From assembly GCA_030949605.1 (NCBI GenBank), contig JAUZSH010000006.1:62001-126000 (forward strand): a DNA stretch of 64,000 nucleotides, given 5' to 3'. This DNA is from Ghiorsea sp. (GTDB taxonomy: Bacteria > Pseudomonadota > Zetaproteobacteria > Mariprofundales > Mariprofundaceae). The notes beneath the pieces were generated by a model that saw only the letters and a program-made list of their open reading frames with translations, had not been told where the DNA came from and ran no database searches. The position numbers were made by a program, and so were the translations under genes. Position 1 is the first letter of the stretch, and every line of letters begins with the position of its first letter. This document shows positions 37,213 through 45,741 of the stretch, piece by piece.

Positions 37213-38193
37213 TTAGTCTTTAAAATCCAAAGCTTGACCTGTTGGGCGTGGCAACAATGGGAATGTCACTTGCGGCGCTTCACCTGTTAATGTTTCCAAG
37301 AAGGCAACAATATCTGCAATTTCACGCTTGGAAAGCTTGGTATCCAATTGCACTTTCGCCATGGTATCTACAGCTTCTTCCAAAGTGGCTGCTGAACCAT
37401 CATGGAAGTATGGCGCAGTCATCGCCACATTACGCCATGATTGCACACGGAACACATGGTCATCCTCGGCTTTACCTGTCACCGATTTCAAACCTTCATC
37501 TTTACCATAGGCAAATTCAACAAAATCATTGTTGGTAAACAACACACCTGAGTGACACGACGTGCAGCCAATTTCAGCCACTTTAAACATGCCGCGTTTG
37601 GCTGCTTTAGAGATAGAGCCTTGACCTTCCACAAACTTATCAAACGGTGCATGTGGTGTAATCAAAGTGCGTTCAAAGGCTGCAATGGCTTTGGCCATAT
37701 TGTCGTAATTTAAAGAATGTTTACCAAAGACTTCGTTAAACAACGGCGTATAACCTGCATCTTTAAGACGTGTTACGACCGCCTCCTCACTATCGGCTGC
37801 CATTTCAACGGGGTTCAATGGTGGACCTTTGGCCTGGTCTTCCAACAATGGTGCGCGACCATCCCAGAATTGTTTACTCCAAAATGCTGAGTTCAACACC
37901 GTTGGTGCATTGCGCCCACCACGGTTCCACTGGTGACCAATAGAGAATTTTTGATTATCTACACCCCAAGTGCCTAGATTATGGCATGAGTTACATGAGA
38001 ACTGCCCACTTTTGGATAATGCAGGCTCGAAATACAACTTCTTACCCAATTCAACTTTTTCTGTACTCATGGGGTTATCCGCAGGCACGGGTACTTGCGT
38101 TGGCAATACACCCATACCCTCAGGGATATTCGCTGCATGAGCCGCAGTTAAACCCAAAAAAGATAATGATGCCAATAAAACCAGCTTTTTCAT
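37213..38193 (-). CDS. Di-haem cytochrome c peroxidase (MauG/CcpA family)
   Basis: The enzyme reduces hydrogen peroxide in the periplasm using electrons from small c-type cytochromes. The start MKKLVLLASLSFLGLTAAHA is a signal peptide. Two haem c sites are visible: CNSCHN (about 70) and CTSCHSG (about 210). Other conserved parts are GGRNAPTVLNSAFW, FWDGRAPLLEDQAKGP and APYFHDGSAATLEEAV. The 326-aa length is normal. Start at 38193 is preferred over 38223 because the signal peptide and AAGGAG lie there. Confidence 0.94.
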   Translation of the reverse strand: MKKLVLLASLSFLGLTAAHAANIPEGMGVLPTQVPVPADNPMSTEKVELGKKLYFEPALSKSGQFSCNSCHNLGTWGVDNQKFSIGHQWNRGGRNAPTVLNSAFWSKQFWDGRAPLLEDQAKGPPLNPVEMAADSEEAVVTRLKDAGYTPLFNEVFGKHSLNYDNMAKAIAAFERTLITPHAPFDKFVEGQGSISKAAKRGMFKVAEIGCTSCHSGVLFTNNDFVEFAYGKDEGLKSVTGKAEDDHVFRVQSWRNVAMTAPYFHDGSAATLEEAVDTMAKVQLDTKLSKREIADIVAFLETLTGEAPQVTFPLLPRPTGQALDFKD

Positions 38194-38421
38194 TTGTTTC
38201 TCCTTAATTTTTGTACTATGCAAACAACACTATTCATATTAGCGAAAAATAATATAACTCATATTAAAAAGTCATTAAATTAAAAGCATAACCTTACCTT
38301 TAAAAAATGATGTTGCGCAAAATATCAGTTAAAAATTGATGTTACGCAGTCGGGCTAAAATTCGTCATTTCCACGCAAGAGTACAGGAACGAGAAAACAT
38401 ATGGCAGAAAGTCATGATTGA

Positions 38422-38484
38422 GGAAGTGCGACTCAAGGTGAAGGCGTAAGCCTGAGAAAGCACCCTGGGGTGTCAGTCGCGCAT
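38422..38484 (+). repeat. Structured repeat, copy 2 (closed by GTGCGACT/AGTCGCGC)
   Basis: It has the same core as 7112-7173, but the outer stem is GTGCGACT (38426-38433) with AGTCGCGC (38475-38482). In copy 1 those positions are GTGAGG/CCTCGC. The second internal hairpin is CACC-CTGG-GGTG here and CAC-CCTGGA-GTG in copy 1. Confidence 0.6.
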
Positions 38485-38503
38485 GCATGATGATGCTTCT
38501 CAT

Positions 38504-38525
38504 GCGGGGCTAAAGCCCCACTTCC
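38504..38525. repeat. REP-like hairpin (GGGGCTAAAGCCCC)
   Basis: This unit has stem GGGGCT/AGCCCC instead of GAGGCT/AGCCTC, with the same AA loop and CACTTCC tail as at 7239. The paired change fits a selected hairpin. Confidence 0.7.
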
Positions 38526-38684
38526 TATATTTAGATTGCTGTATTACCGTTCATTTTAACGAATAAAGGTAATACTGCAGTTTACGCGCTACAAATGAGA
38601 ATGGTGTCATTCTTTCTCAACAAAATGCGTAACATCAGTTAAAAATATAGATTCTTACATCTCAATGGTTAAGCTTTGCAATAG

Positions 38685-38827
38685 TGAGACCTCTGCACCG
38701 TAGTCATTTTTTGAGCGAATCAAGGCAAAAATAAGGGTGAAACCGCAGTTTATTGGTAATAAATGAGGGATGAAGACTTATTTTTAACGTAGATGCAGCC
38801 AAAAAAGTGCACGGTGCAGAGGTCTCA
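38685..38827. repeat. MITE-like repeat family E, copy 2 (complete)
   Basis: Perfect 17-base inverted ends, TGAGACCTCTGCACCGT and its complement, bound 143 bases. TAG flanks both sides (38682-38684, 38828-38830), a possible 3-bp target duplication as in several IS5-type elements. The right end is 23 bases before the purT start codon, so the element provides most of the purT upstream region. Confidence 0.9.
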
Positions 38828-38850
38828 TAGTTTAAATACGGAGGGATTTT

Positions 38851-40035
38851 ATGAGTATCTCAATCGGCACAGCATTAACATCCACAGCAACCAAAGCGAT
38901 GCTGCTTGGTTCTGGTGAGCTTGGCAAAGAAGTTGCCATTGAATTACAACGCTTAGGAGTGGAAGTCATTGCAGTAGATAGCTACGCCAACGCACCTGCC
39001 ATGCAAGTGGCGCACCGCAGTTTTATTGTGAATATGTTGAATGGAAATGCGCTGCGTGAGCTGATTGAGCAAGAAAAACCCGACTTAATTGTGCCTGAAG
39101 TCGAAGCCATCGCCACAGACACCCTTGCCGAGCTTGAAGGCGAAGGATTTACCGTGATTCCCACCGCCCGCGCCACGCAACTAACCATGAACCGTGAAGG
39201 CATTCGCCGTTTGGCAGCCGAAGATTTAAATTTAACCACCTCCCCTTATCAATTTGCTGAAACGATTGAAGAGTTTGAAGCGGCTGTTGCAAGCATTGGT
39301 CAACCGTGCGTGGTCAAACCCATCATGAGCTCATCAGGTAAAGGGCAATCTGTGATTAAAACAAATACTGACATTCAAAAGGCATGGGATTATGCCCAAG
39401 CAGGTGGTAGAGCAGGCAAAGGCAAGGTTATTGTTGAAGGTTTTGTTGATTTTGATTATGAAATCACACTTTTAACCATCCGTCACCGTGACGGCACTTC
39501 ATTTTGCCTACCCATCGGACACTTGCAAGAAGATGGCGACTACCGCGAATCATGGCAGCCGCAAGCCATGAGCGACAAAGCATTGGCAACATCCAAACAT
39601 ATTGCAACACAGGTTACTGAAGCTCTTGGTGGTTACGGTTTATTTGGCGTTGAGCTGTTTATCAAAGGTGATGAGGCGATTTTCAGTGAGGTCTCACCCC
39701 GCCCACATGATACAGGTTTGGTCACACTGATTTCACAAGATTTATCCGAGTTCGCACTTCATGTTCGCGCTATTTTGGGCCTGCCTATTCCCAATATTAC
39801 CCAGCATGGTTTTGCTGCATCTTGCCCCATTGTGGTGAAAGGTGATTCACACCGAGTTTCCTTTGGTAACTTGGAACATGCACTTGCTGAACCAGACACG
39901 CAAATGCGTATCTTTTCTAAACCAGAAGTGCATGGTCAACGCCGAATGGCAGTCATCTTGGCGCGTGGTCACAATGAGAAAGAAGCAAGAAAAAAAGCCA
40001 AAAAAGCTGCCAATACAGTCAAGATAAAATTATAA
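38851..40035 (+). CDS. purT: Formate-dependent phosphoribosylglycinamide formyltransferase
   Basis: PurT uses formate and ATP to formylate GAR, an alternative to folate-dependent PurN. The 394-aa protein has the ATP-grasp order: [53 protein letters not shown], the metal-binding [20 protein letters not shown] and [19 protein letters not shown] precedes the ATG. Its use implies free formate is available. Confidence 0.96.
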   Translation: MSISIGTALTSTATKAMLLGSGELGKEVAIELQRLGVEVIAVDSYANAPAMQVAHRSFIVNMLNGNALRELIEQEKPDLIVPEVEAIATDTLAELEGEGFTVIPTARATQLTMNREGIRRLAAEDLNLTTSPYQFAETIEEFEAAVASIGQPCVVKPIMSSSGKGQSVIKTNTDIQKAWDYAQAGGRAGKGKVIVEGFVDFDYEITLLTIRHRDGTSFCLPIGHLQEDGDYRESWQPQAMSDKALATSKHIATQVTEALGGYGLFGVELFIKGDEAIFSEVSPRPHDTGLVTLISQDLSEFALHVRAILGLPIPNITQHGFAASCPIVVKGDSHRVSFGNLEHALAEPDTQMRIFSKPEVHGQRRMAVILARGHNEKEARKKAKKAANTVKIKL

Positions 40036-40082
40036 CCCTTATCCAACAAAGGTGTTAACACGGGAGAATAAGGAAACTTGCT

Positions 40083-41090
40083 ATGAATATCTTATTTTTT
40101 AATACCAAACCCTACGACAAAGATTCCTTTACCCAAGAAAACAAGCACTTCAAGCACAACATTCGCTTTATCGAAGCCAAGCTTTCCCATGATACGGTTG
40201 CTTTAATTCAGGGTGAACCTATCATTTGCATTTTTGTCAATGAGTGCGTTGACCGTGCGCTGATGCAGCGACTATCTCAAGCGGGGGTGCAATTGATTAC
40301 CCTACGTTGTGCAGGATTTAACAATGTCGATATCAAGGCAGCGGATGAATTGGGTATCACAGTGATGCGTGTTCCTGCATATTCTCCTTATGCCGTTGCC
40401 GAACATACATTGGGTTTGATGCTATCGCTCAATCGCAAGATTCATCGTGCTTACAACCGTGTTCGCGATGGGAATTTTTCACTGGATGGTTTATTAGGCT
40501 TTGATTTTCATGGGCGAACCGCAGGCATTATCGGCACAGGTCGTATTGGGGCATTGGTTGCAAAACTTTTGAACGGCATGGGTATGAAAGTGATTGCCTA
40601 TGACCCACAACATCATCCTGATAGTGATGCATTAGGCATACACTATGTCAGCTTGGCTGAGTTATTTACCCAAGCTGACGTGATTTCGCTACACTGCCCA
40701 CTAACACCTGATACCCATCACTTGATTGGTCAGCAGGCATTGCAAAGCATGAAGCAAGGGGCAATGCTGATTAATACCAGCCGTGGTGCGCTTTTGGATA
40801 CCAAAGCCGTGATTCATAGCCTCAAAAGTAAACACTTGGGCTACTTGGGTTTGGATGTATATGAGCAAGAGAGCGAGCTGTTTTTTGAAGACTTCTCTTG
40901 CGATATTATTCAAGATGATATTTTTGAACGCTTACTCACATTCCCCAATGTATTAATTACCTCACACCAAGGTTTCTTCACCCAAGAAGCCTTACAAAAC
41001 ATTGCCAAAATAACCTTGGACAATATAACGCAGTTTGAACAAACACTTCAAAGCAAGCAGCCACTCAAGACAATCAATAAGGTGACATGA
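40083..41090 (+). CDS. D-lactate dehydrogenase-like 2-hydroxyacid dehydrogenase
   Basis: The 335-aa protein belongs to the D-isomer 2-hydroxyacid dehydrogenases, closest in pattern to fermentative LdhA: ITLRCAGFNNVDIKAADELG, VRVPAYSP-like VMRVPAYSPYAVAEHTLGLM, the NAD fold GIIGTGRIGALVAKLL, INTSRGALLDT, and catalytic His in ITSHQGFFTQEAL. It would interconvert pyruvate and D-lactate with NADH in the cytoplasm. The substrate is inferred from the family. AGGAAACTTGCT precedes the ATG. Confidence 0.85.
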   Translation: MNILFFNTKPYDKDSFTQENKHFKHNIRFIEAKLSHDTVALIQGEPIICIFVNECVDRALMQRLSQAGVQLITLRCAGFNNVDIKAADELGITVMRVPAYSPYAVAEHTLGLMLSLNRKIHRAYNRVRDGNFSLDGLLGFDFHGRTAGIIGTGRIGALVAKLLNGMGMKVIAYDPQHHPDSDALGIHYVSLAELFTQADVISLHCPLTPDTHHLIGQQALQSMKQGAMLINTSRGALLDTKAVIHSLKSKHLGYLGLDVYEQESELFFEDFSCDIIQDDIFERLLTFPNVLITSHQGFFTQEALQNIAKITLDNITQFEQTLQSKQPLKTINKVT

Positions 41091-41096
41091 GGTTTA

Positions 41097-41259
41097 GCCC
41101 GCATTATTCACAAATACAGCCGCGCCCTTGCTTGTCCCTTTATTCGCAACAAACCTCTCATCAATCGTTAGTAAGCGCGGCTACGATCGATTTCTTTAAA
41201 ATTCGTTGCAAACAAAGGTTCTACGCAATCATCACGACGATTTATGAATAATGCGGGTT
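41097..41259. repeat. Inverted-repeat-bounded intergenic element
   Basis: GCCCGCATTATTCA (41097-41110) and TGAATAATGCGGGTT (41245-41259) are inverted copies. Between them AGCCGCG...CGCGGCT forms an inner stem. There is no open frame. It lies in the 190-base gap between convergent genes. It may be a non-autonomous element or a bidirectional terminator; no target duplication is clear. Confidence 0.55.
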
Positions 41260-41280
41260 AGAAAAGTGGAAGCGATGGGG

Positions 41281-42165
41281 TCAACCAGAAAAAACAGTGC
41301 CTACACCTTCATCTGTAAACATTTCAAGTAAAATAGCATGTGGAACTCTACCATCAATAATATGCGCTCTAGCCACACCATGTTCTACGGCATCTAGACA
41401 ACAGTTCACCTTAGGAATCATCCCGCCCGCAATCGTGCCATCATGGATCCAACTTCTTGCTTCATCTGTAGTGAATTTTGATTTGAGGTTTTTATCATTA
41501 TCCAACACACCCACCACGTCAGTCAACAATATCAACTTCGCCGCACCCAAAGCTTGAGCAATCGCGCCTGCCACCAAATCTGCATTGATATTATACGATT
41601 GCGCTTCGTCTTTATAATAACCCACAGGCGCAATCACTGGCACAAACCTATCATTTTCAAGCACACTCAATATTTCCGTATTGATTTTATGCACTTGACC
41701 AACATGCCCCAAGTCAATAATTTCAGGCACATCCAATTCTGGAGAGTCCTTGGTCACCTTCATTTTTCGCGCACAAATTAAACCACCATCTTTACCCGAA
41801 AGACCAACTGCTTTACCGCCTGCTCGATTGATATTGGCAACGATTTCTTTGTTCACTTTGCCCGCAAGCACCATTTCCACGATGTCCATTGTCTCATCAT
41901 CGGTGACCCGCATACCATCAATAAACTCAGCTTGTTTACCCAGTTTCTTGAGCACATCACCAATTTGAGGTCCACCACCATGCACCACCACAGGATTGAT
42001 GCCCACCTGTTTGAGAAGTGTAATATCTTTGGCAAAGCTTTCTTTCAAGCTTTCTTCCACCATAGCATTGCCGCCATATTTAATGACAATGGTTTGGTCA
42101 GCAAAATGTTGCAAATAAGGCAATGCCTCGACCAACATCGATGCGCGTGAATGCATATGTTTCAC
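41281..42165 (-). CDS. argB: Acetylglutamate kinase
   Basis: ArgB phosphorylates N-acetylglutamate in arginine synthesis. The 294-aa protein has [37 protein letters not shown], the substrate region [17 protein letters not shown] and the C-terminal [20 protein letters not shown]. The N-terminal helix ([18 protein letters not shown]) is present, as in arginine-inhibited hexameric kinases. The start may be GTG 42165, overlapping the upstream gene (GTGA), or ATG 42156. Confidence 0.96.
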   Translation of the reverse strand: MKHMHSRASMLVEALPYLQHFADQTIVIKYGGNAMVEESLKESFAKDITLLKQVGINPVVVHGGGPQIGDVLKKLGKQAEFIDGMRVTDDETMDIVEMVLAGKVNKEIVANINRAGGKAVGLSGKDGGLICARKMKVTKDSPELDVPEIIDLGHVGQVHKINTEILSVLENDRFVPVIAPVGYYKDEAQSYNINADLVAGAIAQALGAAKLILLTDVVGVLDNDKNLKSKFTTDEARSWIHDGTIAGGMIPKVNCCLDAVEHGVARAHIIDGRVPHAILLEMFTDEGVGTVFSG

Positions 42166-42677
42166 GCTACCGCAGCCTTTTGCTTTTTCGTTTTTCTCTC
42201 TGGCTCTACATCAAGCAACATTTGAAACACAAGTAAAACACCAATCGTTGCCACGGCAGCACCCAATGAAATAGCAATCAATGATCCTTCAGGATGCTGA
42301 AGCTGTTGCCCCATCGGAATGAACACCAGTAAACCTGGTACAATCAAGGCAAGCCTTGTCATTCTAAGTTCAAGAGAAAACAAGTTTGCCGCAATACCAG
42401 GTGTTGAAAGAAGTGCGTACAAGGTCAAAGCAATCCAGTGGTTTTCACCATCCACTGTGGTCAGTCTTTCCCAAATCGACATGTTTAGCGTTGGGTCTAA
42501 ACGCATATCAAAAGATGCGGCAAAAGCTAAAATAACCACACCCAGAACTGCCCACATGATGATTGCAATGAAGCGGGATTTTCGCGCCCACTGATTCACC
42601 CATGCCGCGTTACCTACCACATAAAACAACCCTGCGAACAAAAAGCCCCAAAAAGCATCATTATAATTCAAATCCAT
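42162..42677 (-). CDS. Integral membrane protein of unknown function
   Basis: The 171-aa protein has four or five hydrophobic segments: [72 protein letters not shown] and [20 protein letters not shown]. The tail is highly charged ([12 protein letters not shown]), so the C-terminus is probably cytoplasmic. It overlaps argB by four bases and is presumably co-translated, but nothing ties it to arginine synthesis. I do not recognise the family. Confidence 0.65.
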   Translation of the reverse strand: MDLNYNDAFWGFLFAGLFYVVGNAAWVNQWARKSRFIAIIMWAVLGVVILAFAASFDMRLDPTLNMSIWERLTTVDGENHWIALTLYALLSTPGIAANLFSLELRMTRLALIVPGLLVFIPMGQQLQHPEGSLIAISLGAAVATIGVLLVFQMLLDVEPERKTKKQKAAVA

Positions 42678-42816
42678 AGTTATTACCCTTATTGTACCGT
42701 ATTGATTGAACGCACCCTACAAACAAAGCCACGTTTCGACAAACTGTTGCACTTTTAAGTTAAATTAATATGAACATTCACGCAAAGTCTTGGTAAAGAC
42801 TTTATTTTATTGACCC

Positions 42817-43272
42817 TCAACGGTCACTAAAAAAGGACACACAAAAGAGACCTTTGCCATCTGCTGCCACACAATGTGGCATTTCAGGTGGGATATTCGC
42901 TGTTTCATCGGCGCAAATTCGGATAGCTGCTTGCCCTTCAGGCTCATAAAGTAATACACCTTGCAGCACATGAATCTTACCCCAAGTGCCCACCTTAGTC
43001 GTGTGATTCTTTAACAAACCTTTGGGAATGGTATCTTGGGTAAACTCAGGTGTGCGTTTATATTCCTTTAGACCTTTTGGAAACTCCAAAACATCGCACC
43101 GCTTACAATCAAGAACTTCGCCAAGCTTGCTCGCCCTACCCTCTGCCGTTGCCGACCATGGGCGGTTAAAAAAGGGCGGTTCATGGCGAACATGTTGCCC
43201 ATGAAAACAATTCAAATCAGCCACCCAATCTTGTTTTTCATCTTGATGGTAACCCACGATTTTTCGTTTCAT
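42817..43272 (-). CDS. DUF3565-DUF1971 (TehB/YeaR-like) two-domain protein
   Basis: The N-terminal 60 residues are DUF3565: MKRKIVGYHQDEKQDWVADL and RHEPPFFNRPWSATAEGRAS, with a Cys pair DCKRCDV. From about 70 the sequence is DUF1971, a small cupin-like domain seen in the N-part of tellurite-resistance TehB and in YeaR: EYKRTPEFTQDTIPKGLLKN, HTTKVGTWGKIHVLQG, ETANIPPEMPHCVAADGKG. Such domains may sense metal or NO. It is just downstream of the cytochrome c/c' gene. Confidence 0.85.
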   Translation of the reverse strand: MKRKIVGYHQDEKQDWVADLNCFHGQHVRHEPPFFNRPWSATAEGRASKLGEVLDCKRCDVLEFPKGLKEYKRTPEFTQDTIPKGLLKNHTTKVGTWGKIHVLQGVLLYEPEGQAAIRICADETANIPPEMPHCVAADGKGLFCVSFFSDR

Positions 43273-43292
43273 GGCAACATGAACTCCTTCAT

Positions 43293-44159
43293 TTATTTTA
43301 AGATTTCAATGATACGACTGCGGTATGAAGTGTGACACGCCATACATGCACTCAACATTTGAGATTGTTTGGCAATCAAGGTTTTCATATCTTTAGCTTT
43401 GGCTGCTTTTTCAACCTCTGTAGCAAGCACATGCACTTTGTGATCTGCTTTCTTAAATTCCTTCATGTCCGTACGCAAGCCACCCATCAACTTCATTTTT
43501 GTGCCTAATGATGGTGTGCCATGAAAAGCAATCGCATGAGCCGCTGTTGCTGCTTTAGCAAAGTCTTCTTTAAAAATAGCATCATTAAGTGCTGCATAAT
43601 CCATAGCTATCTGCTGCATCACAGCTTGCAAACTTCCCTCTTCAGCTGTAATCCCACCTTTAAAGTTGGCATGTTGCACTTTTGGTGCTGCCGTAAAGTT
43701 AGAACACATTGCATCATACCTTTGTTGATGCTTTTTATACATTTGCATTTTACCTTCTTTCTTAAATCGTTCTGCGGCATGTTTCCAATGGCTGCATGGT
43801 GGCTGAAATGTTTCATCATGAATATAAGCCGCGATTTTGCGCACCTCATCTTCTTCTGCACCAATATCAGGCATCACACCCAACACTTTGACAGGCTCTT
43901 TCAACAATGTTTTTTCTTTGGTTGGGTGCATCACAAAATCAGTGATTCTATTCACAAAGCTTTCTTTATCTTCTGTTGCCATTTTGTATTTCATTTGCAC
44001 ACCAAACATGGGTGGCGCTTGGGCAGGCTCAAGCTCTGCATTATGGCACATAAAGCAATTTTGCTGAAATAAATCCTTACCTTCCTTAAACGTATCAGCA
44101 GCTTGTGCTTGCGATGCCAGTAAACCTGTGACCATCATCGTCATTATTATTTTCTTCAT
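43293..44159 (-). CDS. Two-domain c-type cytochrome (class I + cytochrome c'-like)
   Basis: A signal peptide (MKKIIMTMMVTGLLASQAQA) precedes a class I haem domain with CFMCHN (about 35) and the axial Met region VLGVMPDIGAEEDEVRKIAAYI. The C-terminal half is helical and ends with CMACHTSYRSRI, the C-terminal haem site typical of cytochromes c'. Cytochromes c' bind NO and respond to nitrosative stress. The 288-aa layout suggests one protein that both carries electrons and binds gas ligands in the periplasm. The link is inferred. The downstream DUF1971 gene is 20 bases away. Confidence 0.85.
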   Translation of the reverse strand: MKKIIMTMMVTGLLASQAQAADTFKEGKDLFQQNCFMCHNAELEPAQAPPMFGVQMKYKMATEDKESFVNRITDFVMHPTKEKTLLKEPVKVLGVMPDIGAEEDEVRKIAAYIHDETFQPPCSHWKHAAERFKKEGKMQMYKKHQQRYDAMCSNFTAAPKVQHANFKGGITAEEGSLQAVMQQIAMDYAALNDAIFKEDFAKAATAAHAIAFHGTPSLGTKMKLMGGLRTDMKEFKKADHKVHVLATEVEKAAKAKDMKTLIAKQSQMLSACMACHTSYRSRIIEILK

Positions 44160-44466
44160 ATTCTCTCCTTATCATATTATTATATAATATTTTAATGTTT
44201 CTAAATGTAATAAGCAGCATATGAATCCCACATTAAAAACCACTCATCATGTCGCAGGCTCAGCCACACCATTCGTGTAACAACTGCAATCAAATCAACA
44301 ACAAAACAAACATGAACACATCTATATGCCTGTGCACTTTAAACCTTATCTCCATGAAAACTCACCTTGAACATTCAGGAAGCAGCCTCAAACAGTGTAG
44401 ATAAGCTTGAGCTTTTCTTTCCTTCACACAAAACACCGTATTTTTTAGCCCGCCATGAGCTAAACA
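44160..44466. promoter_or_regulatory. Promoter-like region of the cytochrome c/c' gene
   Basis: The 307-base gap holds AT-rich sequence near 44171-44190 (TATTATTATATAATATTTTA), a plausible promoter for the minus-strand cytochrome gene. GAGAGAAT provides a ribosome-binding site. Nothing else is recognisable and no clear terminator for the upstream barrel gene is seen. Confidence 0.4.
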
Positions 44467-45741
44467 TTAAAATGTATATTCAATTTCTGTATAAATTCTA
44501 TCATTATTGGCGAATTGACCAAAGAAGTCTGTGCTATCACCCGTAAACACATCAACACCTACACGCCCCAACACCATATCACTAAACTCATACGACACTT
44601 TCGGGCGAATCATGGTGCTACCATCTGAATAGCTGATTAAAGCAATCATTTCAGGTTTCAATTTATCATTCATATAGTCGGTAGACACAGATAAAGTAAT
44701 AAACCCTGAATTTTCTTTTTCAATCATGGTGTTATCCCAATTTTGAATATAACGCACAAACACCTGACCACTGATAAACCAGTTGTTGGCATTGTGATCC
44801 AAACCGACGGCAGCATTCCACGTGGTTGCATCCATAGGGGAAACACTTGTGGTCAAAATCTCATTGGTATTGATAGCCATTTCAGTGCGAATCACCCATG
44901 CACCAAAGGCATTGGATGCCGAGCCACCCACTGTATTCATACGCTGATATACAGGCGTTAATGTAAGCACGCCAGGGCTAAAACTTTGCTGAATCGCAGG
45001 CGTGTCTTTCCAACCTTGGAACCAGTTTAGCGATACATCCCAACCATCCAAGTTGGCGCGCCACGCTGCACCATATTCCGCATCGGCAAGACCAAAGCTA
45101 GTTTTATTGTCTTGCCCAATATTGAGCGTTGCGCCTACTGGAGGCGTTGGCATATTGTATGCCCAACGTGAACCATTCGGTGCAAACTTGGCAGCTTTGG
45201 CATCGGGTATCAACACAAACTCAAACTCATGTTCACTGCCACCAATATCAGCGTAATAGTTTAAGCGCGCTGCCAACAAACCCATGCGCGAGTCCAAGAA
45301 GTCATCCATCAAAAACTCACGCATATTCAAAGGATTGACCACATCCAACAAGCGCAAACCATCAGTTTTACCCCAGACAATTTGCTGTTGCCCAAGCCTT
45401 AAGTCAAAGGCATCACCTGCATACAAAAAGTAGGCTTCTTTGACTTCGGCATAGGTTCGGTATTCATCTTGAATAGCTGTGGTGTAGTCAGTGGCATTGG
45501 CGGCTTCAATATCGGTTGCTGCATCATACCAAGCTAAAAACCGACTACGAAACTCCCATCTATCACTCAAAATAGCTTCAGGTTTGAAGTCCACACGATT
45601 CTGTACTTTGTCCAAGCGTGTATCACCCGACACAAAGTAAGCCGTTTCATTTTTCACCGCCCCATGCATCGTCCATTCTACAGCCGAGGCGTTGTTTACC
45701 CACAACACCCCCATGGCTGCCAACGTCATCACATGTTTCAT
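44467..45741 (-). CDS. Outer-membrane beta-barrel protein (DUF1302-like)
   Basis: The 424-aa protein has a signal peptide (MKHVMTLAAMGVLWVNNASA) and ends in aromatic IEYTF, the usual C-terminal signature of outer-membrane barrels. Repeating amphipathic strands run throughout. LRLGQQQIVWGKTDGLRLLD and VVNPLNMREFLMDDFLDSRM are typical of DUF1302 proteins, which occur beside RND-type exporters. It overlaps the RND gene by four bases. Probable role: outer-membrane part of the export system encoded upstream; the cargo is unknown. Confidence 0.85.
   Translation of the reverse strand: MKHVMTLAAMGVLWVNNASAVEWTMHGAVKNETAYFVSGDTRLDKVQNRVDFKPEAILSDRWEFRSRFLAWYDAATDIEAANATDYTTAIQDEYRTYAEVKEAYFLYAGDAFDLRLGQQQIVWGKTDGLRLLDVVNPLNMREFLMDDFLDSRMGLLAARLNYYADIGGSEHEFEFVLIPDAKAAKFAPNGSRWAYNMPTPPVGATLNIGQDNKTSFGLADAEYGAAWRANLDGWDVSLNWFQGWKDTPAIQQSFSPGVLTLTPVYQRMNTVGGSASNAFGAWVIRTEMAINTNEILTTSVSPMDATTWNAAVGLDHNANNWFISGQVFVRYIQNWDNTMIEKENSGFITLSVSTDYMNDKLKPEMIALISYSDGSTMIRPKVSYEFSDMVLGRVGVDVFTGDSTDFFGQFANNDRIYTEIEYTF

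Larger units (their letters stand above)
38324..38646. repeat. Segment bounded by direct and inverted repeats
   Basis: ATCAGTTAAAAAT occurs at 38324-38336 and again at 38634-38646. Just inside/overlapping are TGATGTTACGCA (38337-38348) and its inverse TGCGTAACATCA (38626-38637). A similar TGATGTTGCGCA lies at 38308, and one TGATGTTACGCA at about 10368. The layout suggests a decayed non-autonomous element whose interior carries the structured repeat. Confidence 0.5.
38194..38850. other. Divergent intergenic region rich in repeats
   Basis: No gene is supportable. From left to right it holds AT-rich promoter-like sequence for the peroxidase gene, two GATGTTGCGC/GATGTTACGC motifs, a direct-repeat-bounded segment (38324-38646), the structured repeat copy 2, a REP-like hairpin and a complete family E element ending 23 bases before purT. 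Confidence 0.6.
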
